From NCBI GenBank assembly GCA_947623455.1, contig OX392527.1, positions 11,342,001-11,406,000 on the forward strand: 64,000 bases of DNA, written 5' to 3'. This document shows, one piece after another, positions 61,701-63,580 of this stretch. This DNA is from Mimachlamys varia. Lineage: Eukaryota; Mollusca; Bivalvia; Pectinida; Pectinidae. How positions within the stretch are numbered: the stretch's first letter is position 1; every line of letters begins with the position of its first letter. The notes beneath the pieces were generated by a model. It had not been told where the DNA came from, ran no database searches, and saw nothing but the letters and a program-made list of their open reading frames with translations. Both the position numbers and the translations under genes were made by a program.

Positions 61701-63193
61701 GTCGGGTGTCGCACGTGCTGGTTGTGCGGTATGTGACTGTCGGGTCATTCAGCGATAGTCGCACCGACAGTTCACATGTTTTTGTTTTTTATAACTTTAC
61801 AATTTTTATGTAAAAATGAAATTGAATGATAAATAGTTTGAATACTTCTTTATTGATGTGAATTCATAAAGTATGTACGGGTATGTGAGGGATATATAAG
61901 TGGGTTCGTTGTTTTGTAAAAACTGTCGGCGATTATGCGCTCCATACAATAAATTATTGGAATTTATTATTGGTGTTGTGGTTTTCTATCGGAAGGTGTG
62001 GTATTGGAGGGAACAAAAGTTTTGCTGGCGGCTGCATTACCGATATCAGCAACACCTTATTCAGAAATTTCGGGAAACGTCCCACTCAGCCAATATATCC
62101 TAGTATTTTAGTATATAGGGAACAGGTACAGGGTGAAACAATAGGTACTAGCTACAGATAAAGGTTATAGTCTATTTTTTATAAGTAACTTTAATTCTCA
62201 GGTAACATCTTACCTGTGGAATGCTTCATCATATCTAATGTATTCCCTTTACAAAAGTTCAATGTTTATTAAAAACTTTTATTTTGTTAAGTACAAAGTA
62301 TCTTTTATTGTAGGCTAAGTTGAACTTTAAGATGTTGACCGAATGGGAATGAACCCAGGGTCTAGAGTGTCTGCAGTCTGCATCTGCAATTATAGGTCAT
62401 ATAAGGCGCGATGACCTGTTCCCAATTAACGATCATGGGCCCCGGGATCATTATCTCCATATCTTTACATCTTATATAAGACCTTTTAATTAAAACATAA
62501 TATTCTCATAACATTTGATGTTGATTCTGATCAACTATTGAGTTAATCATTACAAGACATTTAAAATCCACACACAGACTCCACACAACTAAATAATGAT
62601 ACCTTAATATAAACATCTACAGCAAACTAAACTATTTATCAATAAATATTGATTGATTTATATGATACACGTATATGTATATGTTATCTACAATGTAAAA
62701 TGTAATATGAATATGGCCCCTATAGGTAGACGTAATGCCTGATAGGACTTCACGTAGACCTGGATCCCGGAGTGTACTTCAGTTTTATGTATGCCTTATC
62801 TATCACAAAATATTACTGTGCAGTCAAGTGTTTCTTACATTCGTATTTGATCTAAGCATTGAATGCGATTGTAATCATTTCGTCAGTTAATGGAAAGTAT
62901 GAATTTCTTTATTTTGCAACAATCTGCTATGGCAAGCTCATAATATCCTGTCAACATAGTTATTTTAGTACACCTAAAATTTAGCGCATCCATAAGCTGA
63001 TAGAAGTGTGGCCCTCCCCGAGGGATGTATGAAGAGTTAAAGATAGACGAAAGGAGTTTAATCATTCTCTACAGTGTATGAAAAGTCACAATAGACTGAA
63101 TTAGAAATATACTTGAAAACAGTCTTACGTAGAAGGAGCACCTTTCAGTGTATAGTTCAATTTGCCGAAAACGTCTAGATCAGCATCATCCGC
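3065..63193 (-). CDS. cadherin-23-like transmembrane adhesion receptor, gene model of 20 joined exons (5' partial, 3' probably partial)
   Basis: Joined exons in transcript order: 63193..63129, 52587..52347, 52035..51793, 44608..44536, 44253..43811, 43101..42963, 40467..40258, 39770..39463, 38678..38130, 34436..34248, 33977..33761, 31610..31309, 27920..27660, 25159..25071, 23291..23205, 21339..21267, 17351..17221, 6688..6648, 4975..4912, 3133..3065. All junctions are AG..GT and the phases agree from end to end, giving about 1,265 codons without a stop. Seen: repeated cadherin signatures (DxNDNxP-type linkers, LDRE, ATDxD-type motifs), then a non-EC membrane-proximal module, one hydrophobic helix and a basic tail. 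Known for the family: a calcium-rigidified extracellular rod mediating adhesion at the cell surface. The module after the last EC resembles the membrane-adjacent domain of cadherin-23/protocadherin-15-type proteins; that subfamily assignment is inference. The 5' exons (signal peptide, further ECs) lie beyond the right edge of the window. Confidence 0.85.
3134..3825. other. intronic sequence, no feature seen
   Basis: AT-rich sequence between two tail exons of the cadherin gene. A short repeat (GTAGGTACTTCCTT at 3100 and 3169) is the only structure noticed. Confidence 0.5.
3826..4290 (+). pseudogene. Penelope-type retroelement, 3' fragment
   Basis: Degenerate sequence aligning by eye with 42258..42720: shared TTCTTGATGGTAACATCCCT / TTCTTGATAGTAACATCCCT, the ACTGCTGAC..AAACGTACGA region, the GGGCGTCAT..GATGCAG region and TTCAATAGATTTTGAGTT. 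Conceptual translation includes SRAYSEYRYFRNRCQLLTNK, the C-terminal region of this RT family. It has no intact frame and is antisense to the host gene. Confidence 0.6.
4296..4626. repeat. 39-bp minisatellite
   Basis: About eight units built on AACCCATTAAATACCCTATA plus CATGTACCAAAACACATAC. The unit is 13 codons long, so both strands are open; no coding meaning. It grades into loosely related ACATAC/ATACC repeats to about 4860. Confidence 0.9.
4912..4975 (-). CDS. cadherin exon E19: cytoplasmic tail
   Basis: A 64-nt exon, phase 1 in and 2 out, acceptor ATTGTTTTAG and donor CAAT|GTAAGT. It encodes DEKDSAVKKSSIVPGSNVYA then S. It was found by looking for an exon that would reconcile the phases of the exons at 6648 and 3133. 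The donor is a strong consensus match. Confidence 0.6.
5160..5745. repeat. diverged ~30-bp tandem repeat
   Basis: Irregular repeats of CTCTCGAAATGTTAAAATAT followed by AATACGTATC, heavily diverged, in the intron between the exons at 6648 and 4975. Confidence 0.75.
5847..6083. repeat. 16/10-bp tandem repeat
   Basis: Units of ATAGATACAGTATTT, sometimes shortened to ATAGATACAGT. Confidence 0.9.
6084..6647. other. intronic sequence, no feature seen
   Basis: Unique AT-rich sequence directly downstream of the donor of the 41-nt exon at 6648. No further coding motif was recognised. Confidence 0.4.
6648..6688 (-). CDS. cadherin exon E18: basic juxtamembrane cytoplasmic segment
   Basis: A 41-nt exon, phase 2 in and 1 out, acceptor ATACTGTTTCAG and donor AAAG|GTTAGT. 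With AA from the preceding exon it encodes KFKRKLKAATVTTK, a basic stop-transfer-like segment directly after the membrane helix. It lies about 120 bases beyond the end of the satellite that fills the intron. Confidence 0.7.
6808..17258. repeat. 10.4-kb minisatellite seeded from the transmembrane exon and its 5' splice site
   Basis: About 245 units, mostly 42 bp (ACGACATGCCATGACAAGG plus ATACGGACTTACTTCCCTTGG), with 45-bp units (ATGGTAACGAGG version) between 13150 and 17250, and 48-bp units carrying TTACATGTAC. On the minus strand a 45-bp unit is 38 bases matching the end of the transmembrane exon (TCCTCGTTACC..CAAGGGAA) followed by GTAAGTA. The array fills about 99% of the intron between 17220 and 6689. 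Confidence 0.97.
17221..17351 (-). CDS. cadherin exon E17: transmembrane helix
   Basis: A 131-nt exon, phase 0 in and 2 out, acceptor CTCATCTAG and donor GGGAA|GTAAGT. It encodes an acidic stretch (EAFKTPVEEVDERFKQ) then a single hydrophobic helix starting MILAGATVLEAIIICIL and ending before CRSQ. The charge change (acidic outside, basic K/R after it in the next exon) fits a type I membrane protein. The final 38 exon bases plus GTAAGTA form the 45-bp unit of the giant satellite that fills the next intron. Confidence 0.82.
17549..17650. repeat. 21-bp minisatellite, small block
   Basis: About five units of ATGTATGATATACATGTACA, the same family as 18635..20779. Confidence 0.9.
17652..18634. other. 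intronic sequence, no gene seen
   Basis: Unique sequence between two blocks of the 21-bp repeat. A short palindrome CATGGCGGTCGCCATG lies near 18434; nothing else was recognised. Confidence 0.4.
18635..19347. repeat. 21-bp minisatellite, block 2
   Basis: About 34 units of GATGTATGATGTACATGTACA, with variants. The core ACATGTACAT is self-complementary. Confidence 0.95.
19348..19512 (+). mobile_element. mariner-like end fragment inside the array
   Basis: A 165-bp non-repeat segment interrupts the 21-bp array. It begins CAGGGTGTCTCAAAATAC directly after TA, typical of a mariner/Tc1-type terminal repeat and TA target. No matching right terminal repeat is visible, so it is a truncated end. Confidence 0.4.
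19513..20779. repeat. 21-bp minisatellite, block 3
   Basis: About 60 further units of GATGTATGATGTACATGTACA. Open frames on both strands are a by-product of the 7-codon unit. Confidence 0.95.
21267..21339 (-). CDS. cadherin exon E16: membrane-proximal module, part 3
   Basis: A 73-nt exon, phase 2 in and 0 out, acceptor TGTGTTGCAG and donor TGG|GTATTA. It encodes SVLTFYVKDKKDGRILSAK then EITEW. A competing donor eight bases earlier (GA|GTGGGT) would put the transmembrane exon out of frame with an early stop, so GTATTA is preferred. Confidence 0.7.
21535..23190. repeat. 27-bp minisatellite next to a cadherin 5' splice site
   Basis: About 61 units of AGTGTACTGTAGACATAATT plus TACCATC. On the minus strand each unit holds GATG|GTAAAT, a donor-like site, and TCTACAG, an acceptor-like site. 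The array begins about 14 bases into the intron after the exon at 23205. The unit shares only AGTACAC with the intron start, not exon sequence. Confidence 0.93.
23205..23291 (-). CDS. cadherin exon E15: membrane-proximal module, part 2
   Basis: An 87-nt exon, phase 2 at both ends, acceptor CTTTTCTAG and donor CTCA|GTAAGT. It encodes ELTVLTGYKFVPEEVSAYI and KDNGVVDVT. It was found by phase fit between its neighbours. A 27-bp tandem array starts about 14 bases into the following intron. Confidence 0.72.
23650..23840 (+). mobile_element. SINE-like element
   Basis: Contains a tRNA-type B box (GGTTCGATTCC) in a GGTCGGGGG..CCCCGACC stem, then the conserved block GGGTTTTCTCCGGGTGCTCC and CGGTTTCCTCCCACA, found in several animal SINE families. 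It ends in a TTAAATAAATAAAG tail. No clear A box is seen upstream, so it may be 5' truncated. Confidence 0.6.
23949..24950. mobile_element. ~1-kb non-autonomous DNA transposon with TTAA flanks
   Basis: The left end GGATCTGCTCTTGTGA is matched by the right end TCACAAGAGAAGATCC (one mismatch in the inverted repeat). TTAA flanks both ends (23945..23948 and 24951..24954). TTAA duplication is the target rule of piggyBac elements; the terminal sequence itself is not one I can assign. The interior is non-coding and includes a C14 run at 24444..24457. Confidence 0.5.
25071..25159 (-). CDS. cadherin exon E14: membrane-proximal module, part 1
   Basis: An 89-nt exon, phase 0 in and 2 out, acceptor TTTTTTCAG and donor GA|GTGAGT. 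It encodes IDIIVDSQMARMIFVLS followed by KQEVEDVKGKVT. It continues the last EC strand (TAILT-IDIIV) into a fold unlike an EC repeat. The pattern of a strand with a V-F-V-L core and then an acidic helix resembles the membrane-adjacent domain of cadherin-23-type proteins (family inference). Confidence 0.75.
25465..26070. repeat. 49-bp minisatellite related to the 30-bp array
   Basis: About eleven units built on CAGTGTTAGTTGTACTGTTC plus TTGTCTCCATACATACC. The TGTTAGTTGTACTGTTC part is shared with the neighbouring 30-bp unit. The minus strand carries TTG|GTATGTATGG, a donor-like site. Confidence 0.9.
26071..27659. repeat. 30-bp minisatellite seeded from cadherin exon E13 and its 5' splice site
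   Basis: About 52 units of TGTTAGCTGTACTGTTCTCT plus GTGTTACCTT. On the minus strand: GAACAGTACAGCTAACACAA then G|GTAAGACAGA. The exon at 27660 ends in the same GGGAACAGTACAGCTA followed by CTTACG|GTAAGATAGA. Confidence 0.95.
27660..27920 (-). CDS. cadherin exon E13: last EC repeat (EC 10)
   Basis: A 261-nt exon, phase 0 at both ends, acceptor GTTCAAAG and donor ACG|GTAAGA. It encodes NRVDDNDTDINSVHSFEI, a long loop with two cysteines, NGTITTNIVF and SVVARDEAGNSTAILT. An alternative acceptor five bases further in would break the frame with the preceding exon, so 27920 is preferred. A calcium-binding linker does not follow, which fits this being the membrane-proximal EC repeat. The donor is copied in the adjoining 30-bp minisatellite. 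Confidence 0.87.
27921..29178. other. intronic sequence, no gene seen
   Basis: AT-rich unique sequence between the exon at 27660..27920 and the palindrome at 29179. No coding motif or RNA gene was recognised. Confidence 0.4.
29179..29306. mobile_element. palindromic MITE-like hairpin
   Basis: The left arm (ACTCTTTCATGACCAAAGG, then a GTAAGACAGGGAAATTCTA region) is imperfectly complementary to the right arm ending CCCTTGGCATGAAAGAGTC. Arms are about 42 bp around a ~40-bp loop. Confidence 0.6.
29463..31320. repeat. 26/25-bp minisatellite that is an exon end plus 5' splice site
   Basis: About 72 units of CAGATACTTACTACAAAGTC plus AAATAT; 25-bp units lack one A. On the minus strand each is ATATTTGACTTTGTA|GTAAG, i.e. 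the last 15 coding bases of the exon at 31309 and its donor. The first unit is the exon-intron boundary itself. Confidence 0.97.
31309..31610 (-). CDS. cadherin exon E12: EC repeat 9 and start of EC repeat 10
   Basis: A 302-nt exon, phase 1 in and 0 out, acceptor TTTCATCAG and donor GTA|GTAAGT. It encodes FAINETTGLVTILRPLDRE, TVEARDASLRNETC, TLDDENDSPPVF (linker) and then VGIRKNVKQNTIIFDFV. The last 15 exon bases plus the first 11 intron bases are exactly the 26-bp unit of the array at 29463..31320. Confidence 0.9.
32112..32165 (+). mobile_element. tRNA-derived SINE head fragment
   Basis: ATATCCCTTTAGCTCAGTCG with an A box at 32120..32131 (TAGCTCAGTCGG), followed by an anticodon-arm-like GGGCTGTAGAGCC. 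It breaks off at GGGTCACATGACTC without a B box and runs straight into the 44-bp array. Not a functional tRNA gene. Confidence 0.5.
32166..32888. repeat. 44-bp minisatellite with donor-like sites
   Basis: About 17 units of TCTTACATATGTACCCTCGT plus CATGACGTAACCTGCTATCT; some lack the ACCTGC..TTGACTC part. The minus strand carries CATAT|GTAAGAGT in each unit. No recognised exon adjoins it. Confidence 0.92.
33041..33122 (-). other. tRNA-like / SINE-head relic
   Basis: The minus strand shows GCAGGTTCGAATCTC (B-box-like), preceded by AACTTGTGACCAGAA (anticodon-arm-like) and TAGCCTAACG (poor A box). Stems are too degraded for a tRNA gene; a tRNA-derived SINE relic is likelier. Confidence 0.3.
33761..33977 (-). 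CDS. cadherin exon E11: EC repeat 8/9 junction
   Basis: A 217-nt exon, phase 0 in and 1 out, acceptor AATTTTTCAG and donor ATCA|GTAAGC. It encodes VKINATDNGTPKPLS, the linker IKDVNDKPPNF, ASASVMENTANVSV and VVAMDDDADSVTIYSI. The final A joins GG of the next exon to give an Arg codon. Confidence 0.9.
34248..34436 (-). CDS. cadherin exon E10: first half of EC repeat 8
   Basis: A 189-nt exon, phase 0 at both ends, acceptor GATTGTTTTAG and donor ATG|GTAGGT. It encodes CEPNGTKIATINATDGD, GQNGKIKFSFAR, FVIDGTTGVIKLNG and NERKPEYM. No long ORF marks it; it was found by motif and by its phase fit to both neighbours. Immediately upstream of its acceptor sits a 22-bp tandem array (34440..35042). Confidence 0.85.
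34440..35042. repeat. 22-bp minisatellite abutting a 3' splice site
   Basis: About 27 units of ACAATCAACGTCAACAAATT plus AG, directly upstream of the acceptor of the exon at 34248..34436. On the minus strand the unit (GATTGTCTAATTTG) resembles the acceptor tract GTCTGATTGTTTTAG. Confidence 0.93.
35043..35621. other. intronic sequence, no gene seen
   Basis: A short local repeat (GACCATTTAACTATA near 35062 and 35114) precedes unique AT-rich sequence, between the 22-bp and 63-bp arrays. Confidence 0.4.
35622..38130. repeat. 63-bp minisatellite seeded from cadherin exon E9 and its 5' splice site
   Basis: About 40 units of 63 bp (some 62 or shorter). On the minus strand each includes CATACTGGAG|GTGTCACTG, against CATACTGGAG|GTATCACTG at the exon end. 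A few units carry the exact GTATCACTG form. The array starts at the exon boundary. Confidence 0.96.
38130..38678 (-). CDS. cadherin exon E9: end of EC 6, whole EC 7, start of EC 8
   Basis: The largest exon found (549 nt, phase 0 at both ends), acceptor TTTTTGCAG and donor GAG|GTATCA. It encodes GEIWAVGDIDRERTSP, NVLDINDNYPKF, TATDSDYGKNGTAGIRYDV, HTTGWIYANSTMV, NVTATDGGQPP, VEDENNNAPVF and the first strand of the next repeat. The LDRE motif of EC 7 is degenerate. A 63-bp minisatellite begins exactly at its 3' end and copies the last ~10 exon bases with the donor site. Confidence 0.93.
38995..39165. repeat. ~36-bp tandem repeat
   Basis: About four to five units of ATATCACTTTGATATCTTTA plus TCATTTTATATATTAC in the intron between the exons at 39463 and 38678. 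Confidence 0.85.
39463..39770 (-). CDS. cadherin exon E8: EC repeat 5/6 junction
   Basis: A 308-nt exon, phase 1 in and 0 out, acceptor TTTTTCACAG and donor ACG|GTATTT. It encodes TITTNQKLDRETEPE, TVVASDGLNNSTC, the linker EVTDVNDNAPEF and then VNVTEGNYTNVPL, NATDADEGVNAIVKYRL and SFSINDTT. Several N-x-S/T sites suggest N-glycosylation, as expected for a surface protein. Confidence 0.92.
40258..40467 (-). CDS. cadherin exon E7: EC repeat 4/5 junction
   Basis: A 210-nt exon, phase 1 at both ends, acceptor GTGTTTACAG and donor CAG|GTAAAA. It encodes LLTVFVEDVNDVPPKF (linker), EYRGSVPESASP, TVTANDVDTVGPDPIYTL and the start of the strand that continues as SSGTITTNQ in the next exon. It belongs to EC repeats 4 and 5 of the window. 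Confidence 0.9.
40771..40993. mobile_element. MITE with GGGCCC-containing inverted ends
   Basis: The left end ACCAGGGCCCGTATTTCT and right end CATGAATATGGGCCCAGGT are imperfect inverted repeats around ~190 bp of non-coding sequence. This type of end is common in small animal DNA elements. Confidence 0.5.
41180..42720 (+). pseudogene. Penelope-type reverse transcriptase relic
   Basis: Frames interrupted by stops and shifts encode, in order, MKGPKYRENPSINWNVNF, an ADKASNNLIIVCK segment, LPRLYWIPNLHKDPY, FITGSANCSTKPLSKLLTTI, ELEIKDTTVSSTSAAYLDLF and NFPIANFRFLDSNIPPSP. This order and the YW-PNLHK-type motif fit the RT of Penelope-like elements common in aquatic invertebrates; the class is recalled, not searched. 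The catalytic A-to-C core appears largely deleted around 41940..42060. The element lies in a cadherin intron, antisense to the gene. Confidence 0.65.
42963..43101 (-). CDS. cadherin exon E6: second half of EC repeat 4
   Basis: A 139-nt exon, phase 0 in and 1 out, acceptor TTATTTAAG. It encodes FDIHPTNGSVF, SLDREIASQ and IITVNDTRCAAKCPQTST. I chose the donor ACGG|GTAGGT because its phase fits the next exon (making an Ala codon before LLTVFVEDVND). Reading on would leave the cadherin fold and soon reach a stop. Three cysteines in the final loop could form an extra disulphide; that is inference. Confidence 0.85.
43137..43228. repeat. (ATC)n/(GTC)n microsatellite
   Basis: Trinucleotide run starting with ATC, changing to GTC (43171..43190) and back to ATC. 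Confidence 0.95.
43734..43763. repeat. (ATC)n microsatellite
   Basis: About ten ATC units just downstream of an A-rich stretch, 40 bases from the donor of the exon at 43811. Confidence 0.95.
43811..44253 (-). CDS. cadherin exon E5: EC repeat 3 and first half of EC repeat 4
   Basis: A 443-nt exon, phase 1 in and 0 out, acceptor TTTGAAG and donor GAG|GTAAGT. It encodes SASDDDATSPNNEVRYYI, GLSGIITV, KIDREV (LDRE position), a VIAADIGTPP strand and the linker TDINDVSPEF. The next repeat then starts, with CTATDVDEDNELEYDI. The first two bases complete a Gly codon with the exon at 44536. Confidence 0.92.
44536..44608 (-). CDS. cadherin exon E4: linker and first strand of EC repeat 3
   Basis: A 73-nt exon, phase 0 in and 1 out, acceptor TTTCAAAG and donor CAG|GTACGA. 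It encodes DINDNTPKF, the canonical inter-repeat calcium linker, followed by ESYNTSIPENSPS, the first strand of an EC repeat with its PEN glutamate. Its first codon follows TTVTINAH of the preceding exon, giving a normal strand-linker join. Confidence 0.85.
44609..45724. other. intronic sequence, no gene seen
   Basis: Unique AT-rich sequence upstream of the exon at 44536..44608. Short open frames here show no family motif. Confidence 0.4.
45725..45855. mobile_element. palindromic MITE-like hairpin
   Basis: The left arm AAATATAAGGATTGTAACTC with the ATTTTGAATGCGTAT region is complementary to the right arm (ATACGCAGTCAAAATAAGG, then TACAATCCTTATATATTTG). Arms are about 40 bp. TACCGTATACGCA also recurs inverted at 45181. 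Confidence 0.6.
46047..51793. repeat. 66/63-bp minisatellite seeded from cadherin exon E3 and its 5' splice site
   Basis: About 87 units. On the minus strand a unit holds ACTGTAACGATCAACGTACA then T|GTGAGTG, followed by ~40 bases including TCTCTAGACTCAGAC. The exon at 51793 ends ACAGTAACGATCAACGCACA then T|GTGAGTG. Units nearest the exon (51530..51790) carry the exon-type GCACAT; distant units mostly carry GTACAT. Units of 63 bp contain GATTATTACGGAG instead of GAGATTGTTACGGGAG. Confidence 0.97.
51793..52035 (-). CDS. cadherin exon E3: core of EC repeat 2
   Basis: A 243-nt exon, phase 0 at both ends, acceptor CAACTACAG and donor CAT|GTGAGT. It encodes ATDGDEKN, a VTTGEI strand, DYERLNR (a weak form of the LDRE site), IVIAYDKGKPS and the strand TTVTINAH. 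The 5' splice site lies inside the first unit of a 66-bp minisatellite that continues to 46047. The exon's own last ~20 bases are repeated in every unit. Confidence 0.9.
52347..52587 (-). CDS. cadherin exon E2: end of EC repeat 1 and start of EC repeat 2
   Basis: A 241-nt exon, phase 2 in and 0 out, acceptor ACTCATAG and donor GAG|GTAGGG. It encodes FDIDPVNGTVY, the LDRE calcium motif, a VVATDGG strand and the linker SDCNDNAPKF, then the first strand of the next repeat with an MSLTEN segment. This is the normal order within and between EC repeats. The following intron is short (about 310 bp) and free of satellite. Confidence 0.9.
52800..52955. repeat. cluster of GGAGTGCACTCC palindromes
   Basis: A 150-bp patch with several copies of ACTCCGAGTGCACTCCGTT-like words in both orientations and GATTCC/GGAATCC pairs. 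Its GC content is higher than its surroundings. Possibly a small palindromic element; unassigned. Confidence 0.45.
52956..53467. other. intronic sequence, no gene seen
   Basis: AT-rich unique sequence of intron 1. Confidence 0.4.
53468..53490. repeat. G23 homopolymer
   Basis: An uninterrupted run of 23 G on the plus strand, beside the 38-bp array. Its length is likely uncertain in any assembly. Confidence 0.95.
53645..55915. repeat. 38-bp minisatellite with consensus donor sites
   Basis: About 60 units of ATCCCCAATTACCATCACAG plus ACTTACATAGCGGCTCTA. On the minus strand each contains GCTAT|GTAAGTCTG. It lies in intron 1. No exon was recognised at its right border, only ATTGATGTACGCTAT|GTAAG. 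Confidence 0.95.
55916..56814. other. intronic sequence, no gene seen
   Basis: AT-rich unique sequence between the 38-bp array and the YR retrotransposon; short ORFs without family motifs. Confidence 0.4.
56815..56986 (+). repeat. split direct repeat A1
   Basis: 172 bp, apparently identical to 61614..61785. Begins AAATATAATTTTCGGAG and ends CACATGTTTTTGT, seven bases before the gag ATG. Probably holds the promoter and 5' leader (inference). Confidence 0.92.
56993..57766 (+). CDS. Gag-like protein with CCHC zinc knuckle (YR retrotransposon)
   Basis: A 257-residue ORF starting at the first ATG after repeat A1. The N-terminal half is hydrophilic with a coiled-coil-like stretch (LAELLDEVKSQKAELYSLRN, about residues 25-45). 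A lysine-rich patch near residues 160-175 is followed by a Gly/Tyr/Arg-rich region. One zinc knuckle at 57671..57712 reads CFSCGEFTHYRRDC (C-x2-C-x4-H-x4-C). The expected role is packaging element RNA in a ribonucleoprotein. The ORF is intact. Pol follows in the +1 frame. Confidence 0.8.
   Translation: MDGDDIGEASHNGSTSKPSSNIANTLAELLDEVKSQKAELYSLRNEVRGSTATVSSEVKKLKTGSDFNWRFEGNKTQYKFNSDILDTVSQVSWALENKKGDYSRELLSEVIDKLKLRNKLIRIADTSEGGWETVRQYEVHPVASDSDDESKIRRAEARAVKKKKDVSKKKSQRFKSGAVSTISGGYVGGQSAVKQQLQPFHGFRYSRGPGSQPVYPRGGTSYGGGACFSCGEFTHYRRDCPYTAEPATAVSTQAVRK
57795..58760 (+). CDS. reverse transcriptase domain (YR retrotransposon pol)
   Basis: The frame is open through the overlap with gag; the first ATG after the gag stop is at 57795, 28 bases downstream, so re-initiation or frameshifting are both possible. 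It encodes an RT of the DIRS/Ngaro type: VNPLTVSIQSNSKKRLILDL (fingers), FKFDIHSAYHFVEI (motif A aspartate), LPFGLSSAPYIFTKL (motif B) and YLDD at 58470..58481 (catalytic motif C). The frame runs into a stop at 58758, but homology continues in another frame from about 58739, so there is a frameshift at roughly 58725..58740. Confidence 0.82.
   Translation: MEDEYLIDNQFTRDYFEYEQGGKKILVKGRLRENYDFWKNIGTNAYILDVILNGYKIPFYSTPEKCILKNNKSALAESGFVEEAIDDLIQRNLIKVCSESPWVVNPLTVSIQSNSKKRLILDLRVVNKHLWKQSVKYDDIRTALMYVKKNWWMFKFDIHSAYHFVEIYLPHTEYLGFSWTYKDGTTVYYKFLVLPFGLSSAPYIFTKLCRPLIAKWRGEGKLMLMYLDDGFGCGKDFLETQSLAHAIKVDLLESGFVPKAEKSLWVPVQVLPFLGCVIDSDRFVLYVTESRIDKIMTTIGHIEESLRKKRVGESSLEKLPV
58739..59818 (+). pseudogene. 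RNase H domain and pol C-terminus, with an in-frame stop
   Basis: Continues pol in the frame two bases on from RT (RKAASLVGQVISMGVVIG, the connection typical of DIRS-type pol). RNase H acidic residues: VYSDASGSGFGGYEV (Asp at 58979), TWRELVAVL (Glu) and WFSDNTGVCTIVNKG (Asp). A TGA at 59276..59278 interrupts just before LPRTLNEKADYLSRI, itself part of the conserved end of the domain. The remaining ~180 residues (DVDWFSSEHNAKL, YYSRFWYEGSAGVDAF) are intact. Two lesions make this copy's pol non-functional unless recoded. Confidence 0.8.
59819..60494 (+). other. non-coding spacer and possible intron of the YR retrotransposon
   Basis: No protein motif. It ends in a pyrimidine-rich tract TTTGTTTTTTCAG at 60482..60494, a good 3' splice site, directly before the recombinase reading frame in phase 0. 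A donor could be GAG|GTGTTT at 59819. Contains a 27-bp minisatellite. Confidence 0.4.
59972..60313. repeat. 27-bp minisatellite inside the retrotransposon
   Basis: About 12 units of GCATGGCGAGATTGATACAT plus GTTTGCC, with GCAGGGCG variants. The nine-codon unit opens frames on both strands. Confidence 0.93.
60495..61490 (+). CDS. tyrosine recombinase (YR retrotransposon integrase)
   Basis: About 331 residues to the TGA at 61488. N-terminal helical SAM-like DNA-binding part (STSKNYTRGFQRWKRWL). Catalytic part with the R-H-R-Y set: Arg in GFLRSDELL (codon 60984), Lys in SSKTDKYRDG, HSLRSGGATAAA (His at 61329), HGRW (61398) and Tyr in DGYVED (61434). It would integrate the circular DNA copy. No ATG precedes the conserved region in this frame; the reading frame is entered after a splice-acceptor-like CAG at 60494, so expression by splicing is likely. 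The open frame is undamaged. Confidence 0.85.
   Translation, partial: CYAEEIEELPEVLSGEVTLIPELLKDSRAASTSKNYTRGFQRWKRWLCASGLGIGDALPAKSFHVALYLASLTQTANTPSPIVNAFYSIKWFHDLFDMDAPTNSNLVKNILEASKRKLAKPVVKKKPVTVGLLLLMYKSNFVVGNLKNQRIICACLLGFAGFLRSDELLHVRMCDIVFCTAYMNVFIESSKTDKYRDGAWICIAKTGTCLCPVSNLKLYLEWGEFTENSEQYVFCNLSATKTGYKIRSCNKPMSYTNLRENFIGAFKPHVEDISQFCLHSLRSGGATAAAKNGISDRLFKRHGRWVSENAKDGYVEDSFTERLKVSESLGL
61530..61615 (+). repeat. split direct repeat B1
   Basis: 86 bp starting GGCGATTATGCGCTCCATAC and ending GGAGGGAA, identical by eye to 61928..62013. It begins 40 bases after the recombinase stop and joins A2 with a shared AA. Confidence 0.93.
61614..61785 (+). repeat. split direct repeat A2
   Basis: 172 bp identical by eye to A1 (56815..56986). 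B1-A2 fused here represents the circle junction sequence used as template for closing the element. Confidence 0.93.
61928..62013 (+). repeat. split direct repeat B2, right end of the element
   Basis: 86 bp copy of B1, separated from A2 by 142 bp of unique AT-rich sequence. It ends GGAGGGAA before host sequence CAAAAGTTTTG. Confidence 0.93.
62014..63128. other. intronic sequence, no gene seen
   Basis: Unique AT-rich intron 1 sequence between the retrotransposon and the exon at 63129. No motif recognised. Confidence 0.4.
63129..63193 (-). CDS. cadherin exon E1: part of an EC repeat
   Basis: A 65-nt exon, phase 0 in and 2 out, between a TTTTGACAG acceptor and a GTAAGA donor. It encodes ADDADLDVFGKLNYTLKGA, the acidic calcium-site strand of an EC repeat followed by the G-x-L-x-Y-x-L strand. 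Its last two bases join the first base of the exon at 52587 to make a Thr codon, leading straight into FDIDPVNGTVY. It is too short to stand out as an ORF and was found by its motif and splice sites. Confidence 0.75.
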
Positions 63194-63580
63194 CTGTCAA
63201 AACACAAGCTCAAACATTTAAGTCGATAAGTGCAATGCAATGTCATAAATACTGACTTCATTTCATTAAAACGATCAGCGGAAGTGTGTTGCTAGATGTG
63301 GTGTTAACAATCATTCCCCAAGTGAAAGTTAACTCCTAAATTATGACTGGTTACATGTTATATTTAATAATATCACTTTTGTTTTATAATTTGATAAACC
63401 ATCCTTAAACGTACACTGTTTCTTCTATGATTCAATATCATGCACTTCATCAAATGAACATAGGGCGTTTTACAAAATGGTCATATATGGTAATATAATA
63501 TTTAACCAAACCAAACATATTTTATCAAGTTTCAATGTATCAATCCCAATTTTACACGTATTATTTTATAATTAAATGTA
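63194..63580. other. intronic sequence, no feature seen
   Basis: AT-rich unique sequence upstream of the exon at 63129..63193. The preceding exon of the gene is not in the window. Confidence 0.4.

Larger units (their letters stand above)
56815..62013 (+). mobile_element. Ngaro-like tyrosine-recombinase retrotransposon
   Basis: A 5.2-kb element in intron 1, antisense to the cadherin gene. Order: repeat A1, gag, RT/RNase H, tyrosine recombinase, repeat B1, repeat A2, repeat B2. Split direct repeats with this order, and a tyrosine recombinase instead of a DDE integrase, mark the Ngaro/PAT branch of the DIRS order (established). I see no methyltransferase domain, which favours Ngaro-like over DIRS1-like; the split direct rather than inverted repeats agree. 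Such elements reverse transcribe to a circle and insert by recombination without target duplication. Pol is damaged here, so this copy is probably inactive though little diverged. Confidence 0.87.
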
